From assembly GCA_944548615.1 (NCBI GenBank), contig OX155973.1, forward strand, positions 22,593,386 through 22,657,385: 64,000 bases of DNA, written 5' to 3'. The DNA is from Micropterix aruncella (taxonomy: Eukaryota > Arthropoda > Insecta > Lepidoptera > Micropterigidae). Every line of letters begins with the position of its first letter. Positions within the stretch are counted from its first letter, which is position 1. The position numbers and the translations under genes are program-made. The notes under the pieces are model-generated. The model was not told where the DNA came from, made no database searches, and saw nothing but the letters and a program-made list of their open reading frames with translations. This document shows, one piece after another, positions 32,890 to 44,059 of the stretch.

Positions 32890-33395
32890 ATACAGTTTGA
32901 AGAGACCGAAGACTACCCCGTGTAAGACTCTCGAGTCTAAGGCCTCACGGCTGGTGGATCGGTTTCTCTTGGTGGGATTGCCACCCGGCGCTACTGTACG
33001 GTTTGCGCACCGTTCGGCGACGCCAATCGGTTGTGCACTTTGACTAATTGCTGAAGGAGTCTGGATACTATAGAAATACTCGTATACTGTCTCCTAAGCA
33101 GCAGGGGTGGATGTTAACCTATTGTCGAGCCACTCTTGATACGACCTATAGGTCACCCGAACCCTTGTGGCCCGACGGACATAAGACGCCCAGTTCCGCG
33201 ATAAATTCTAATTGAATTTTCGCTGTAATACAACAGGTAGAGGTCGTGCAAGCGGCTTCGGACCTGTAACCAGTCGGGAGGACGGAGGTATCCTGAAGGT
33301 TAATTCCAGACGGAGATATCCTTCCAAACTGGTAGTCAGGGGGCGAGGCTACCAGCTGTTTACCTTTCCCGGTGCCTCGCCGTAAGGCGATGATT
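32890..33395 (-). repeat. GCR-B repeat, lacking its first block
   Basis: Follows GCR-A tail to tail. It has GTTTGCGCACCGTTCGGCG, GGTAGAGGTCGTGCAAGCG and GGGGGCGAGGCTACCAGCTG. It ends at CGTAAGGCGATGA, where a LINE begins. Confidence 0.75.
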
Positions 33396-33894
33396 GTATA
33401 ATGTGCTGGACAAGCCATAATGTGACGAGAATGCGTCGATGTATCAGTATCAAACAAATTTTGAAAACGCAACAAGAACCCAGCAAAGATTCTGCACGCT
33501 GCAATCTCAGCTATTCGACGTTCCCCGAATGCAGATCTCCTTTAGGCAGTGGCAGTTTGTGTACATATCCCCCAGTATATTCGATATGCTGTACACGAAG
33601 AACTAAAGTTGTATTTGCCTAAGCCTTCTTTCAAAGGTAAAATTGATTCCTGGTTAAAATATGACACCCGCCAAAATATCCACAAATCGATTTATCCAGA
33701 TAGTTTCTAATGTAAAATTTTATACTTTTTTAGATTATTTCGTCTTATTTCATTTAATTGCTATTATTTAACGTTTTATTTAATTTAACACGATTTTCTA
33801 CTTTCCGTATTCTATTTGGATTGTTTCCTATATTGTGATTATTAGATAATTATTATTAGTTATAACTTTTTGATAATGGTAGATCCTCATCTGC
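33396..33894 (+). mobile_element. Jockey/CR1-type LINE tail
   Basis: Bases 33600-33711 read EELKLYLPKPSFKGKIDSWL then KYDTRQNIHKSIYPDSF and stop, preceded in other frames by YISPSIFDMLYTK. This is the 'fN-lP-eLk-----sFK-kl-sWLk' RT terminus. It is frameshifted. The 3' end meets the next LINE at about 33895. Confidence 0.65.
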
Positions 33895-34610
33895 TCTGAC
33901 AGCAGAGCAGCATTGGACTCTCTTTCTAAAGCCACCACAGAATCTTCTATGGTCTGGGACTGTATGGAAGAGCTCAACAAATTGGGAAAAGCCAACAAAA
34001 TCAGTTTAATATCGACACCGAACCATCAAGGGATACCCGGCAACGAAGAGGCTGACAGACTGACAAAACTGGGCACACTGGAATGCCTGGAGCCAGTTGT
34101 TAGGGTCCCCTTCGCGATAGGTAAGAAAATTATCAGGGACTGCTAGGAGTAGGAGCATCGGGCATCCTGGAAACAGAGCCAAGGATGACGCCAGGCAAAA
34201 GCCATGATGGAGCAATCACTTCCTATGAAAAGCAAGAAGAACCTTTGAATCACTACCAGTCTCCACACAGGACACACGACCCTTAGAGCACATCCATTCA
34301 ACCTTGGCTTGACCGAGAGCAAGGACTGCCGAATATGTGGCGAAGAACCTGAAAACAGCATTCCCGTCGTTGGTCGCTGCCCAGTACTCGCCGTAAAAAG
34401 ACACAGTTTACTGGGACGAGCCTTTCTCGAACCCAGGGTTCTGCCCAACTTGAAGGTCAGAGATCTGTATGGACTGGTAAGCAAAACCGGGCTACTAGCA
34501 GACCACTGACCCGAACACAAAGCGGGTAGTTACAAAAGATCTTATAGATCCAGGTGATATCAAGGGCTGAAAACAAGCCCCCCACTCCGTTTACTACTAC
34601 TACTACTACC
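33895..34610 (+). mobile_element. LINE with RNase H domain and CCHC knuckle, 3' part
   Basis: The first frame (33913-34143) gives SLSKATTESSMVWDCMEELN, SLISTPNHQGIPGNEEADRL and TKLGTLECLEP: the last part of an RNase H domain with its 'HqGi-GNEeAD-L' active-site segment. After frameshifts comes a knuckle, CRICGEEPENSIPVVGRCP, then KRHSLLGRAFLEPRVLPNLK and VRDLYGLVSKTGLL before the stop. RNase H after RT occurs in I-, R1- and jockey-group LINEs. The 3' UTR ends in TACTACTACTACTACTACC repeats (34596-34648). Confidence 0.8.
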
Positions 34611-34915
34611 ATTGATTTACACTATAAAAGCAATGCTACTACTACTACTTTTGCTAATGCGCATATCTATGCTAATGCGCATAACAGACATGTTATTATG
34701 TTTTAAATAGGAATAAATGTAAATAAATGTTTATATTTATTACATTTATGACATATGTTTTGTAAATAAATGCCTTTACTTAAATAAATCACTAATCAAA
34801 TTGTACGATATTGGGATCTGTAATTGCAACTAAAACCGAATTTATCTAAGTTAAAAGTAGCCGAAGTGAACAAACAGCAAAAGACACAGATAAGATCATA
34901 TTCTTTTTTTTTCAG

Positions 34916-35120
34916 CTGGGAGACAATTTTCTGGCCGACCTGCCGCGCATCCGCTTGGACGGTGGCGCTACTACTCCGGCGAATAGCGCAACCCGCGGTG
35001 GTCTGCGTTGTTGGGCCGCCCCACCGCCATCTATCAGCGAAGAGCGCGACGAGGATGCCGAGCTGGAGGACAACTACGTCAGTGCCGACACCGCCTCGCT
35101 TCATGCTGTCAACACTGCAG
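34916..35120 (+). CDS. Internal host exon, gene unknown (acidic linker)
   Basis: A 205-base segment follows a strong acceptor (TATTCTTTTTTTTTCAG) and ends CTGCAG before a GTAAGA donor. Frame 0 from the acceptor is open for 68 codons: LGDNFLADLPRIRLDGGATT, PANSATRGGLRCWAAPPPSI, SEERDEDAELEDNYVSADTA and SLHAVNTA. It enters in phase 0, matching the end of the exon at 15477-15586, and leaves with one extra base. The sequence is GC-rich amid AT-rich repeats and shares nothing with the repeats here. The acidic serine-rich stretch is linker-like. A second open frame exists but is basic and tryptophan/arginine-rich, typical of a shadow frame. Function unknown. Confidence 0.7.
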
Positions 35121-35737
35121 GTAAGATTGAATGTTAAAATGCATTATTTTTATTTTTCGTTACATTTGGTTCATCGCGCTACCGCTGCGCCATCTGTTAG
35201 CTAGTAGTCAAAGCGCCGCAGCAGTTGCCTCGCAAGCTATTCAAGCGTCGGTCGTAAGATGGCGCCACGTAATTTTTATTTCTTTCAGCTATGAAAGCTA
35301 TTTATTTTTCTATTTTTATTTTAATATTATTTAGGAAACATACAGCTGTTTCAATACATTCGATACAAAAATATTAAAGTTCAAAGACAATGCTAATTAC
35401 ATGGTGCCACTTAAATATTTCAATATTTTTCTCAAGAATAAACACACATAGAGAGAGCTGGGAACTGGGAAGAAAGGAGGAGGGAAGAAAGAAGAAAGAA
35501 TACATTTTTTTGTGAATACTCGTTCCATAATATAGTCATACATACATTTAAATTATTTTATTCACGAAGTAACAGTGCACAACCATATTAAGTAGGCAAA
35601 CATATTAAATGATTTTTATTTTATTTTTATGTCCATATAAAACTTAATAGCTCCTGGCATATCGGCCGTGTTCATTTTTTTAATATGATAAATGTAATAA
35701 ATATAATATAAATTAATATATATATTAGTAAGACACA
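35121..35737. other. Intronic sequence, unassigned
   Basis: Contains CGCGCTACCGCTGCGCCATC at 35177-35196 and, further on, GTAAGATGGCGCCACG, perhaps part of an old repeat. An A/G-rich tract lies at 35468-35500. Confidence 0.4.
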
Positions 35738-35739
35738 TA

Positions 35740-36159
35740 CGGGTGTTTTTACTGGACGGGCATTTTTTTTACTGGGTGATCCAGTACAATGTAGTAAGCA
35801 ACTTTTGATTAAAGAAAAAGGGAAAAAACAAAAAAAAAATATTTTTTGTTTCTTTTTTAATTTGAAAATTTTAAAAGTTGACTGTTAAATAAAGGTTTGA
35901 GAAGCGTTTGAGCGCGCTGTGCCATCTAGCGGTAGGTAATATAGCGTAAATAAACAATATTAGAGACATTTTACTTACCGCTAGATATAGATAGCATCGT
36001 GATCACAACTTTTCACACTATTAAAAAAAATAAAAAAAACGAATAAAAAAATCTAAAAAAAATCGAAAAAATGATTTTTCACCTTTTTTAACAAAAGTTG
36101 CTTATTTCGTTGTACTGATTCACCGACCTAAAAAATGCCCGTCCAGTAAAAACATCCTG
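35740..36159. mobile_element. Tc1/mariner-like MITE with ~70-bp inverted ends
   Basis: Left end CGGGTGTTTTTACTGGACGG and inverted right end CAGGATGTTTTTACTGGACG; both continue with GGCATTTTTT and a GTACAA...AGCAACTTTTG block. TA flanks both sides (35738-35739, 36160-36161). The AT-rich interior has no coding sequence. Terminal CAGGATG is like that of the foldback at 27915. Confidence 0.85.
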
Positions 36160-36286
36160 TATGCTTTATAAATGTGTTAATAAATGAATTAAATAAATAA
36201 ATAAATACTAAAAATAAGGTTACTCCGAAAACATATTTTCCACTAAATGATAACAATTTATATTTAAAAAAAGACTCAAGGAAAAC

Positions 36287-36365
36287 CGGGAGTATAAGAT
36301 ATATAATGGGTATACGGAGTATAAGATATATAAGGAGTATAAGATATATAATAAGAGATATAAAG
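36287..36365. repeat. Short tandem repeat, ~17-bp unit
   Basis: About four imperfect units of GGAGTATAAGATATATA, followed by a related AGAGATATA patch. Confidence 0.8.
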
Positions 36366-36937
36366 GGTGGAAACATAGAGAGATATATCTACAGCATTAT
36401 ATATACATTCTGAGTACCTCAATATCAAAGGACATCTGTCATTTACTTGAATTAGAGAAAAAACAGTTTTTTTAATTAAGTGTGTATTTAATATTTTAGG
36501 TGTTTTTTTTTACTTTGTATAATAATACTCCAGAAATTATATTGTGAGGTCCAATTTCTTTTGATAAATAAGTGAAATCATATTTTATCCAGACGAATCC
36601 AAAAATAGGAGTTTGAAACTAAACTACCGACTTTCAGTGTAGATAAAGTCGTATTGCAGTCCGGTTTTGAAAGGAATGAACCTAACTATTTACAAAGCCT
36701 GAGAAGTTTTATTAGAATATACTTCTAACTCAATTATGACCTGGTTGGGAAATGACCGCTCTTGCTATTGAGGTATTCATACATATACAAAATATGATAC
36801 ATAGAAATATATACATATTTCTTATATATCATTCGAAATAAAATTATAAAGAATATAAAATGTGTTAAGATACATCAACAATAAATACCGGCATCTCCAA
36901 GAAATTTTTCAATCCGTTGTTCGATTCAGCGAATACA
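36366..36937. other. Unassigned AT-rich sequence
   Basis: No exon, repeat match or structural element is recognised. Confidence 0.45.
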
Positions 36938-37560
36938 TTGTTTTTTTTTTTTTTTAATTTATTCAAAGAAAAAGATACATTTTTTTAAATACAGCCAAAC
37001 TGGTATACAGTTTGTTGGCGAGCCAAACTCTTACACTTCACTGGTCTTACACTTAATAATATAAAAAACAATGCACAGCAGTATTACTACTGGTCTTACT
37101 ACAGGCTTAAATTAGGCCAGTATTGCTACAAGCTTAAATGATAGAAACGTACCTATAACAAATTTAATAATGACCACTAATGTCACTATAAACGTCCAAC
37201 AGATAGCTTTTTAATCTCTTTTTAAACATCTGTTTGCTCACGCTTACACAGTCTTCCTCAGATACAATAGTATTAAAGATTCTTGGAATGAGGTACTTTA
37301 ACGTCCTTTCACCATAGTAGTTGTTCGCTCTTGGTTCTTCAAATCTTTTACGGACTTTTTCTCTAACATTCCTATTGTACTGTATTGGTATTTTACATTC
37401 TGAATTTCTAAAATGCTCCATTGCTAGTAAGAATGTAACTTTTTCAGATTGATGGATACCAATCGTTGTATACCCTGGGGTGAAACCTAAAGGTGATATG
37501 ATAGATTGGTTGGGTTGATATTCATGGTAAATAAGACGAATTAAATACTGTCGCACGAGA
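36938..37560 (-). mobile_element. CR1/jockey-type LINE, C-terminal region and 3' end
   Basis: The minus frame 37556-37164 reads MRQYLIRLIYHEYQPNQ, then ANNYYGERTLKYLIPRIFNT and MFKKRLKSYLLDVYSDISGH before the stop: the 'yG-r-l-yl-PriyN-i' and 'FKkrLKsyLl' terminal blocks. The poly(A) tail appears as a T16 run at 36940-36955. The frame has no lesion over 130 codons. Confidence 0.75.
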
Positions 37561-38659
37561 AGGACGACGAAACTTCATGAAAAACTTATTTTCGAAATTG
37601 AACTATTTGTAGTTATTTTATGGTTCAATATTATTTTCCTAAATACTTCAATCTCCCCTCTGGATCAGATTTGGTATATTTAATTGTCAAGTCGTTTAGC
37701 TGCTCCGTGTCTAAAGGTATCCACAACAATATCGATTCAACAAACTATATCTTATACAAACCACTCAAGATGCAATACTATAGTGTAAACGAAAACAGGT
37801 TATAGGGCAACGACGTGATTGGGATCGTGAAACATATTTTAAAATACCCATCAAGGCGGTTATTTTTAACCACCTCTCACACTTTGACGTTTCGCTTCGC
37901 GCAAGATTCGAAGATCCGAAGATTACATTATTTTCTTTCTGCATTTTTATCTTAATTTATTGTTGTAGTAGTAATTGTTGTAACAAGCAACAATGTTATT
38001 GTTGTAACGAGTATCTAGTTGTTGTAATTATAAAAGTAGTTATCTTTCAAGAAGACGGATTTCCAATTTATTTATAGTTTTGAATTGAGGCTCCTTAAAA
38101 TTCGACCATTACCACATAATCAAAACTTTGATTATACAGTATATATCTAACTTTGAGTATACATATATCTGTTTACAGTAAAACTTACAGTGAAGGGCCA
38201 TATAGAACACTGTATTTTGGTACTATTTTTCACATTTCAACGTAAAAATGTTGTACCTGTGTAAATAATTAAATCATTTTAGTAATCATAATCATAATAA
38301 ATGGAACTTACAGCATAAAATACTGAATTTTTATTTTTTTCTTTGAAGTAACATTTTTTTGTCATGATAGAATGATCGTGGTAAGATCCGTTTCTCATAA
38401 TCACAATATCAATGAACTGCGATACATTTTAAGTATTCATTTATTTTGACTGATTATGCTACCATTTTTCTATGAAAACTTTTTTCGTTCTCTAGAAATA
38501 CTTATTTTTGTATAGATAAAAAAGAGAGTTTTAAGTATTTTTTGATGTACCTAAATATTATTAAAATCAATTAAAAATTAAAAAAACAAAATGTTATTCT
38601 ACTGAATATTTTAGAAAAAATTCAAAATGCGTTTTTCAAGCCCCTCAAAAAGAAGGGGC
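37561..38659. other. Unassigned AT-rich sequence
   Basis: A GTTGTAA-type short repeat patch lies at 37975-38030 (TTGTTGTAA x3). No gene or transposon signature. Confidence 0.4.
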
Positions 38660-38985
38660 TTGTAAAACCAAAATTAATGAATATTTACATGCTGTCCGAA
38701 TTAATTGCCATCATGATTATAACAAAATGAATCCCATTGCAATAATTCTGTCCGTGAAGACAAGAAATGTAATTTCGAAGAAATATTGACAATTTCACTA
38801 TTTACGCTGTAATTTCCATTTTTTATGGTGATGGCTTAAAAAGATTTCATTATTTACGTAAGTACTAAATACCAGAACTCAGATATTTTAAAAACTAAAA
38901 CATAAACATCGTTTAGGAGTTAAATGTTTTTGGAATGTGCAAATTAGTACAAATATTCAGTGTCTTTAATGCAACATTGGAGGCT
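38660..38985 (+). repeat. R38 repeat, uninterrupted copy
   Basis: Matches 16655-16912 followed by 18485-18590 without the 1.57-kb GCR nest, so it represents the empty arrangement of that locus type. No coding sequence. Confidence 0.6.
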
Positions 38986-38989
38986 GCCT

Positions 38990-39480
38990 GTGGGTATGTG
39001 TGGCTGTGTGTCGATCAAATGATGCAAGTATCATTTGATCAAGGCAAGAGTTAAAAAGATTGTGGTCGAAATCAGTCCACCATGGTGCGCGCGATAGTCA
39101 TAGGTACTTCAATCTCGAAATATTGGACTTAGAAACTTGACGGTACACAGATGCGTCGTTGGGTCTAAACCGCATTGTGAAAATTACGGTTGGAATATCT
39201 CTTAAAGAAGAGACACAAATATTTTTTAATTTTCTGTCATATTTAAGGAAATACTACATGATATTAGAAAATAGCGATTTTACCACCACAGAAATAATAC
39301 AAAAATACTACAAATATACTACAAATATACTACATTTGCGATCATAATCACTTGACACAATCTTTACGGGGGTGGGGGGTAGGGGGCGTCGGTGGGGGTT
39401 AGAATATTAGGGGTTGGCTGGCCGAGAGGGGGGGGGGGGGGGGCTGGAAAGTCTTGGGGTGACACAATCGATTTTTTATT
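38990..39480 (+). repeat. Repeat with G-rich tail, copy 1
   Basis: Shares with 49695-50360: CAAGAGTT, AATCRGTCCACCA, TTCAATCTCGA, TTGAATATCTCT-like, ACTACAT(G/C)ATATT, CTACATTTGC and TCACTTGACACAATC, in order. It ends with a G-rich block (39369-39445, including G18) and TCTTGGGGTGACACAATCGA. The last motif resembles the end of the S2 repeat. Confidence 0.7.
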
Positions 39481-39551
39481 ACCCCATTAAATTCGCGTAT
39501 TTTGCTTAATAGATCGAAATTTATGAAATTTAACTAAAGGAGTAGATACAC

Positions 39552-39840
39552 ACGGACCGGTGGCATAGTGGTTAGGTCGCCTGATCTTACATTGTAAGGT
39601 CCCGGATTCGATTCCCGACTGGGTCGCCATTTTCCGTTGGGATCAAATTTACGGAATTGCATTTTCAGTTCTGTCGACCGAATGCAATAACAAGACACAC
39701 ACTTAGTACAGACATATGTTACACGTACACATACATATAACACGTCATAGTATGGTTGGTTGTAAGAGATTGCCATATGACAATAAACCCGCCCATTGTG
39801 ACATTTTCACAATAAAGAGTATAAACAAACAAACAAACAA
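39552..39840 (+). mobile_element. tRNA-headed SINE, near full length
   Basis: Head with A-box-like TGGCATAGTGGTTAGG and B-box-like GGATTCGATTCCC, then GGGTCGCCATTTTCCGTTGG, a body, and the tail CCCATTGTGACATTTTCACA followed by AATAAAGAG and CAAACAAACAAACAA. Compared with a tRNA the fold is degenerate, so it is not a tRNA gene. Same family as 15077-15331 and the fragment at 43857. Confidence 0.88.
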
Positions 39841-39889
39841 TATTTTATTTACCGATTTTAAGATGTTCCAGTGTTCCTCAAACCCCTAA

Positions 39890-40040
39890 GGCTGCCAATA
39901 CACCTCATTTTTTTCTATATGTTAGTCGGATCCGGTAGTCTGATCAGACTATCGGAAGGCACTCTGCTATACATTTGTTTAAAGATGTGTATCGTGCATC
40001 CGACTATCGTATGGAAAAAATCTGACATGTATTCCCAGCC
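39890..40040. mobile_element. Small MITE with ~43-bp terminal inverted repeats
   Basis: Left GGCTGCCAATACACCTCATT and inverted right GGCTGGGAATACATGTCAGA; both continue TTTTTT and end at GTTAGTCGGAT / GATAGTCGGAT. Next to the left arm is a 24-base palindrome (39929-39952, CCGGTAGTCTGATCAGACTA). CTA occurs at both outer edges, compatible with a PIF/Harbinger-like 3-base duplication, but this is uncertain. Confidence 0.75.
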
Positions 40041-40047
40041 TAGGTAA

Positions 40048-40329
40048 GAGCCACATTTTTTATGTATACGGCCTTGATGACCAATTATGAATAACATTGT
40101 GTTCATATCGCAAATTACTTCTTTACTTCCGCTGCTGGCTACATGTTCGCGATATTGTCGTTCTCTAGTTACAGTTACACAATACGCGAATTCACACATT
40201 ATGTAACGCCGCAGCTCCCCATTAGTGGGCGGACGCCAAAATTCTAGCGTCATTTAATATCGCATAGCGTGTAATTATTATAAAACAATAAGGAATTTCC
40301 CTGTTGATTACGGCTACCATCATAAACCT
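40048..40329. other. Unassigned sequence
   Basis: Open on the minus strand as part of a longer chance frame. No domain is recognised. Confidence 0.4.
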
Positions 40330-40710
40330 GGCTTCTGGCCTCTGTTTGACGTTAGCAGTAATTCAAATGTAGAATATATCGTGAATCCGTGACGCCCTTT
40401 GCACGCCCGATCGGGTGGCCGACGGATCGTTTCTAGCATAGGTGATGCCAGGTCATCGGCTATCCCCGCTCTTTAAGAAACGTATGTCGTTATTCGCCGG
40501 ATTGCGTAAGTGTGGCTTACACAGCCGGTACGCAAACCTCCCAGTTCCGCCCGAGGCTCCCCCCCCCCCAGATCCGCACTTCCGATCGCAACTATCTACG
40601 ACTGCAGGCTGCAGCCGCATGCAGGTTCCGGCGGCCCTTCCAGAGTTCCTCTTCGAGGAGGTTACCGGATGTGACCTGAACCGTTCCACGAAGCCATTAA
40701 TTAAAGAGGT
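40330..40710 (+). repeat. GCR-D repeat, partial
   Basis: Inverse match to 31900-32200: GGGTGGCCGACGGATCGTTT, TATCCCCGCTCTTTAAG, CCAGTTCCGCCCGAGGCTCC, GATCCGCACTTCCGAT and TCTTCGAGGAGGTTACCGGA in order. A ~10-base poly-C sits where other D copies have GGTGTTCCCCC. Confidence 0.75.
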
Positions 40711-41964
40711 CCCTAAGGACAGCTAGTCCAACTGCTTTTTACAAACGTACCAGCGAATGCGGCAATATATAAATTGTATGGGCATATACTTTGAAAAAAT
40801 AAATGTATCATAAGTCTGATATCCAGTCCTATTTATCAGAATCCAGAAACTTTCAGTAAGACCTAAGTATAATACAGATACGTCGTGTGGTGAATATAAA
40901 GATATAGATATTTATAGTAGGTACTGTTGTGTTCCATAAGTAAGAATGTATAAGTAAGTAAAGAATGTATAAGTAAGTAATAAAAATATATTTATTGTAG
41001 ATGCATGTGTGTTTGTTACATAGCATTGTACATGTGTATATTATATTATGTGTGTACGTTTTTCAAACTTAGGCACTAGCAACCTCATTAGGTTGAATTG
41101 ATTTGAATAGTTCGTTGACAAACGTCGGTTGGTTAAGTTAAGTTGGTTAGTCTATGGCGGAGAAACGGGAGTTGTAGGTGCACATCAACCTATAAGCATG
41201 AAGTTTTTCCCGAAGTTCGTGGCGCGAGAGACCTCAAACGTACGAGAATTTCGAACAACTCGCGTGTACGAAAAAGCACAAGGTTTAATTTTATTTATTT
41301 TATTTCACCTAATTTTAAATGTTCATGCGTTCATATCTACCACTTATAATTTTTTTTTTATTAAAACAAAAATATTTAGGAAATATTTTTACACAAGGAT
41401 TTTGCGTCACTCCTAACTAGGCATTACCTGTTCCAAGGAAGGGCTTATGACGAAGACAATATATAAATCGACTGTGTAAACAGCGAACTTGGACGTGACG
41501 AAGCAGGATTCAAGAACGTTGACTTAAATATAAAAAGCCCAAGGGGAGATTTTTGGGGTACTCCTGAAGGGACGGTTACGTTTGGTTGCTATTAGTCACA
41601 TAGCATGCTAATAGTCAATAGTCGTTTACTCATCCTAAATTTCAAATACAGTTGGATATAGCCTAAAAATAAATGTTTAAAACACAAATAATCAAAATAT
41701 GAACGCAATAAATAATCAAAAAAACAGGAATCAATAGCCTAAAATTAATGCAACAAATAATCCATAAATATAATACTAATAATAACCAAAGTCAGACAAA
41801 ATAAATGATAAAAGCTCTAAAACACTAAATATTTATAATGAATATTTAACATTATCAAATTATTCCTACGAGGTTTACCTCGTATGTTTTAACATAAAAA
41901 TAATAGAGGTATCTTAAAGAGATGTGTATTAAAAATATTGTAATATTTTTTCAAGGTCGTTTAC
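40711..41964. other. Unassigned sequence
   Basis: Contains AAGTAAGTAA duplications near 40940-40980, a GC-richer stretch at 41145-41285 with no recognised domain, and very AT-rich DNA thereafter. Confidence 0.4.
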
Positions 41965-42135
41965 ATTATAAATATCACCTCAGCAAAGCTCCACGTATGC
42001 CGTAATCTAATGAGTAATATCGAGCGTAATCTAATGAGTAATATCGAGCGTTTAACGCTGTCGAAGGCCTTCGAGAAGTCCGTATACACAGAGTCGGCCT
42101 CCTTGAGGGGATGTGACCCTTCCTTGGAATACACT
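41965..42135 (-). mobile_element. LINE reverse-transcriptase core fragment
   Basis: Minus reading EADSVYTDFSKAFDSVKRSI then LLIRLRSILLIRL: the RT motif 'v-tDfsKAFDsv-h-iLl-rL', which contains the first catalytic aspartate. A 25-base direct duplication (CGTAATCTAATGAGTAATAT) at 42002-42049 repeats RSILLIRL. The rest of the element is missing. Confidence 0.75.
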
Positions 42136-43159
42136 GCCTTGCACATTGGAAACCTTAACAAGATCTGAAGTTTCCCCGCCGCGATCAGGAGGCCACATCC
42201 GTTCTGGCGCTTCTAGTTGGCGTGGCGAAACGGTTCGGTCACGGTGGCCTAATTTGCACCAATTGACCTGGTTGAAGGTCGTGGGTCAGCAGCTCGACAT
42301 CTCCACCGCGCCTTAGCGGCTTTTCAAACGCATTTTCCGCTTCACGCTTTGCTGTTCTTGGACTGACCAAGATCGCCCACTTGCTAGCGTTGCCATACAA
42401 ATCAAATTCTCTTTATTATACCGTAAATAAATGATAAATTCATATTTTTTTTAACAAAATACAGATCGTCGTTATCAGTCATATTAGAGTCGTAAGGTTA
42501 CACAGCTGATTAAATTTAATGTGCCTTGATTAATAAATCTCATTATAACAATATTGTTTTATATAATGATAGTTCACGTTATTAATTAAAAAAACCCTAT
42601 TTATATCCTTCCGACGAGCTTTTGAGGGCATTTGACGTCTTGGATGTCAGACAGTTAAACATGCGAAATATTATTACGCATTTCCATAGCAGCACTGATC
42701 GTCATTCTTCGCTAAACCACTCATATAACACTCGAAACTAAAAATATAAAAACAAGCCCACCAGCGAAGGAATACGAGATTCGCACAGAGGTCTTACGCG
42801 TTTTTGGCATCGCGTCTGTATGACTCCTTCTGCTCTTCCTTGGTGGAGGCTAGAGTGCAGAGTTTAATCATCAGATTGACTCTGAAGAAATATAATAATA
42901 TCAAGTGGCTCATGACGAAAAGTAAAAGCCAGTGCGAAGAAGTGGTGACTCACATCCTGACTTAGGTCATATTTGACATATCTGTCACTTGATACTTGAC
43001 AAGAAATATATTTGGTTGATTATGTTCAAAATAAATTAATAATATTATATTAATTAATTAGATTTACAATTTTATATGTGCAAGGAACCTTTTTAGGCTA
43101 CTTAATTTATTGGTCAATTTAGTTATTTATTTATTTATTTACTTATTTATAACTTTCAA
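42136..43159. other. Unassigned; GC-rich part 42150-42390
   Basis: The GC-rich segment (TTCCCCGCCGCGATCAGG, GGTTGAAGGTCGTGGGTCAG) looks like old coding or retroelement sequence, but I cannot assign it. AATTCTCTTTATTATACCG at 42407 resembles an inverted LINE 3' end. No further structure to 43160. Confidence 0.35.
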
Positions 43160-43752
43160 TATTTTTCGGGTCTGCCCAACTCACGATTCAGTCCCTATTC
43201 AGGAGCCTCCTCGTGCGAGGGACTATCCCGGGAAGGACTCTCGCATCCCATGCCTCACAGCTTGTGGATAGTTTTCCCTAGGGGGAATTCCCTCCGGCGC
43301 TACTGGACAGTTTGCGCACCGTGCGGCGTCAGCCATTCGGTTGTGCGCTCTGACTAATTACTGAAGGAGTGTGGCGACTATAGAAATATACGTAGCGGGG
43401 TTAGATGTTGACCTATTGTCACAACACTTTTGAAACGATCTATATGCCACCCGATCCCGTGTGGCATTACGGGCAAAGGATGCCCAGGTCAGGACGGAGG
43501 TATCCTGAATGTTAATTCCAGACGGGAATATCCTGCCAAAACTGGTAGCCAGAGGGCGATGTGGCCCACTGGATTACCTTCCTAGTGCCTCGCTGTAAGG
43601 CGTTGGACTCTGGCGGGCTCGTGGCTTTGTTGGACGGTAGATTTGTATCGTCTCAAAGTCTTCAACGCTCACCTCACGGGACACATAACGATCATTGTCG
43701 TTTAAAACTTCCTGAGGTGACGAGTCGGCCGTTGTAGTCGACACCTTAACAT
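43160..43752 (-). repeat. GCR-B repeat, near full length
   Basis: Runs GGGTCTGCCCAACTCACGAT to GGCCGTTGTAGTCGACACC. A central ~130-base block (from GATGCCCAGGTC) is deleted. The GTCGACACC end is well preserved and helps define the family terminus. Confidence 0.8.
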
Positions 43753-43756
43753 GATG

Positions 43757-43856
43757 TCCACCGGATTCCGAGTGACAGTCAGGTAAAGGCGCCAAGAGCC
43801 AGCGAAACACCGACAGGACTACGTTTTTACAATAGAGAGAAGCCGCGCAAGCGACT
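43757..43856 (-). repeat. GCR repeat, internal fragment
   Basis: CACCGGATTCCGAGTG, AAAGGCGCCAAG and GAGAAGCCGCGCAAGCGACT follow the central part of the GCR consensus. It lies between the previous copy and a SINE fragment. Confidence 0.6.
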
Positions 43857-43916
43857 CCATGGTTAGGTCGCCTGATCTCACATTACAAGGTACCGAGTTC
43901 GATTCCCGGCTGGGAT
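43857..43916 (+). mobile_element. SINE, tRNA-like head only
   Basis: CATGGTTAGGTCGCCTGATC, ACATTACAAGGT and GAGTTCGATTCCCGGCTGGG match the head of the SINE at 39552, including the B-box. The body is missing. Confidence 0.8.
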
Positions 43917-44059
43917 ATAGTCAATGGTATTACTATCAAATGTGCCCTTAGAAATTGTGCGTTTTCTATCTGTCAAATGTATGGACACTAGAGTAATGTT
44001 ACAAATATTGTCCCTTGCGGAACACCTGTTACATTATTTAAAAAATGACTACTGCGTGT

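Noticed and set aside
34824..35204. 126-codon + strand frame through exon 2 in another register
   Set aside because: It is basic and Trp/Arg/Ser-rich, runs through both splice signals into AT-rich intron, and looks like a shadow of the acidic frame.
39555..39630. tRNA gene at the head of the SINE
   Set aside because: Only the A- and B-box-like parts fit. The stems do not pair as a tRNA, and the same head recurs with an attached body and tail in a second copy.
39534..39776. 80-codon minus frame reading RESNPGPYNVRSGDLTTMP
   Set aside because: It is the antisense translation of the SINE head, a common false gene in insect annotations.
42113..42316. 67-codon + strand frame in GC-rich DNA
   Set aside because: No recognisable domain, with stops in surrounding DNA. 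It may be old retroelement sequence but cannot be supported.
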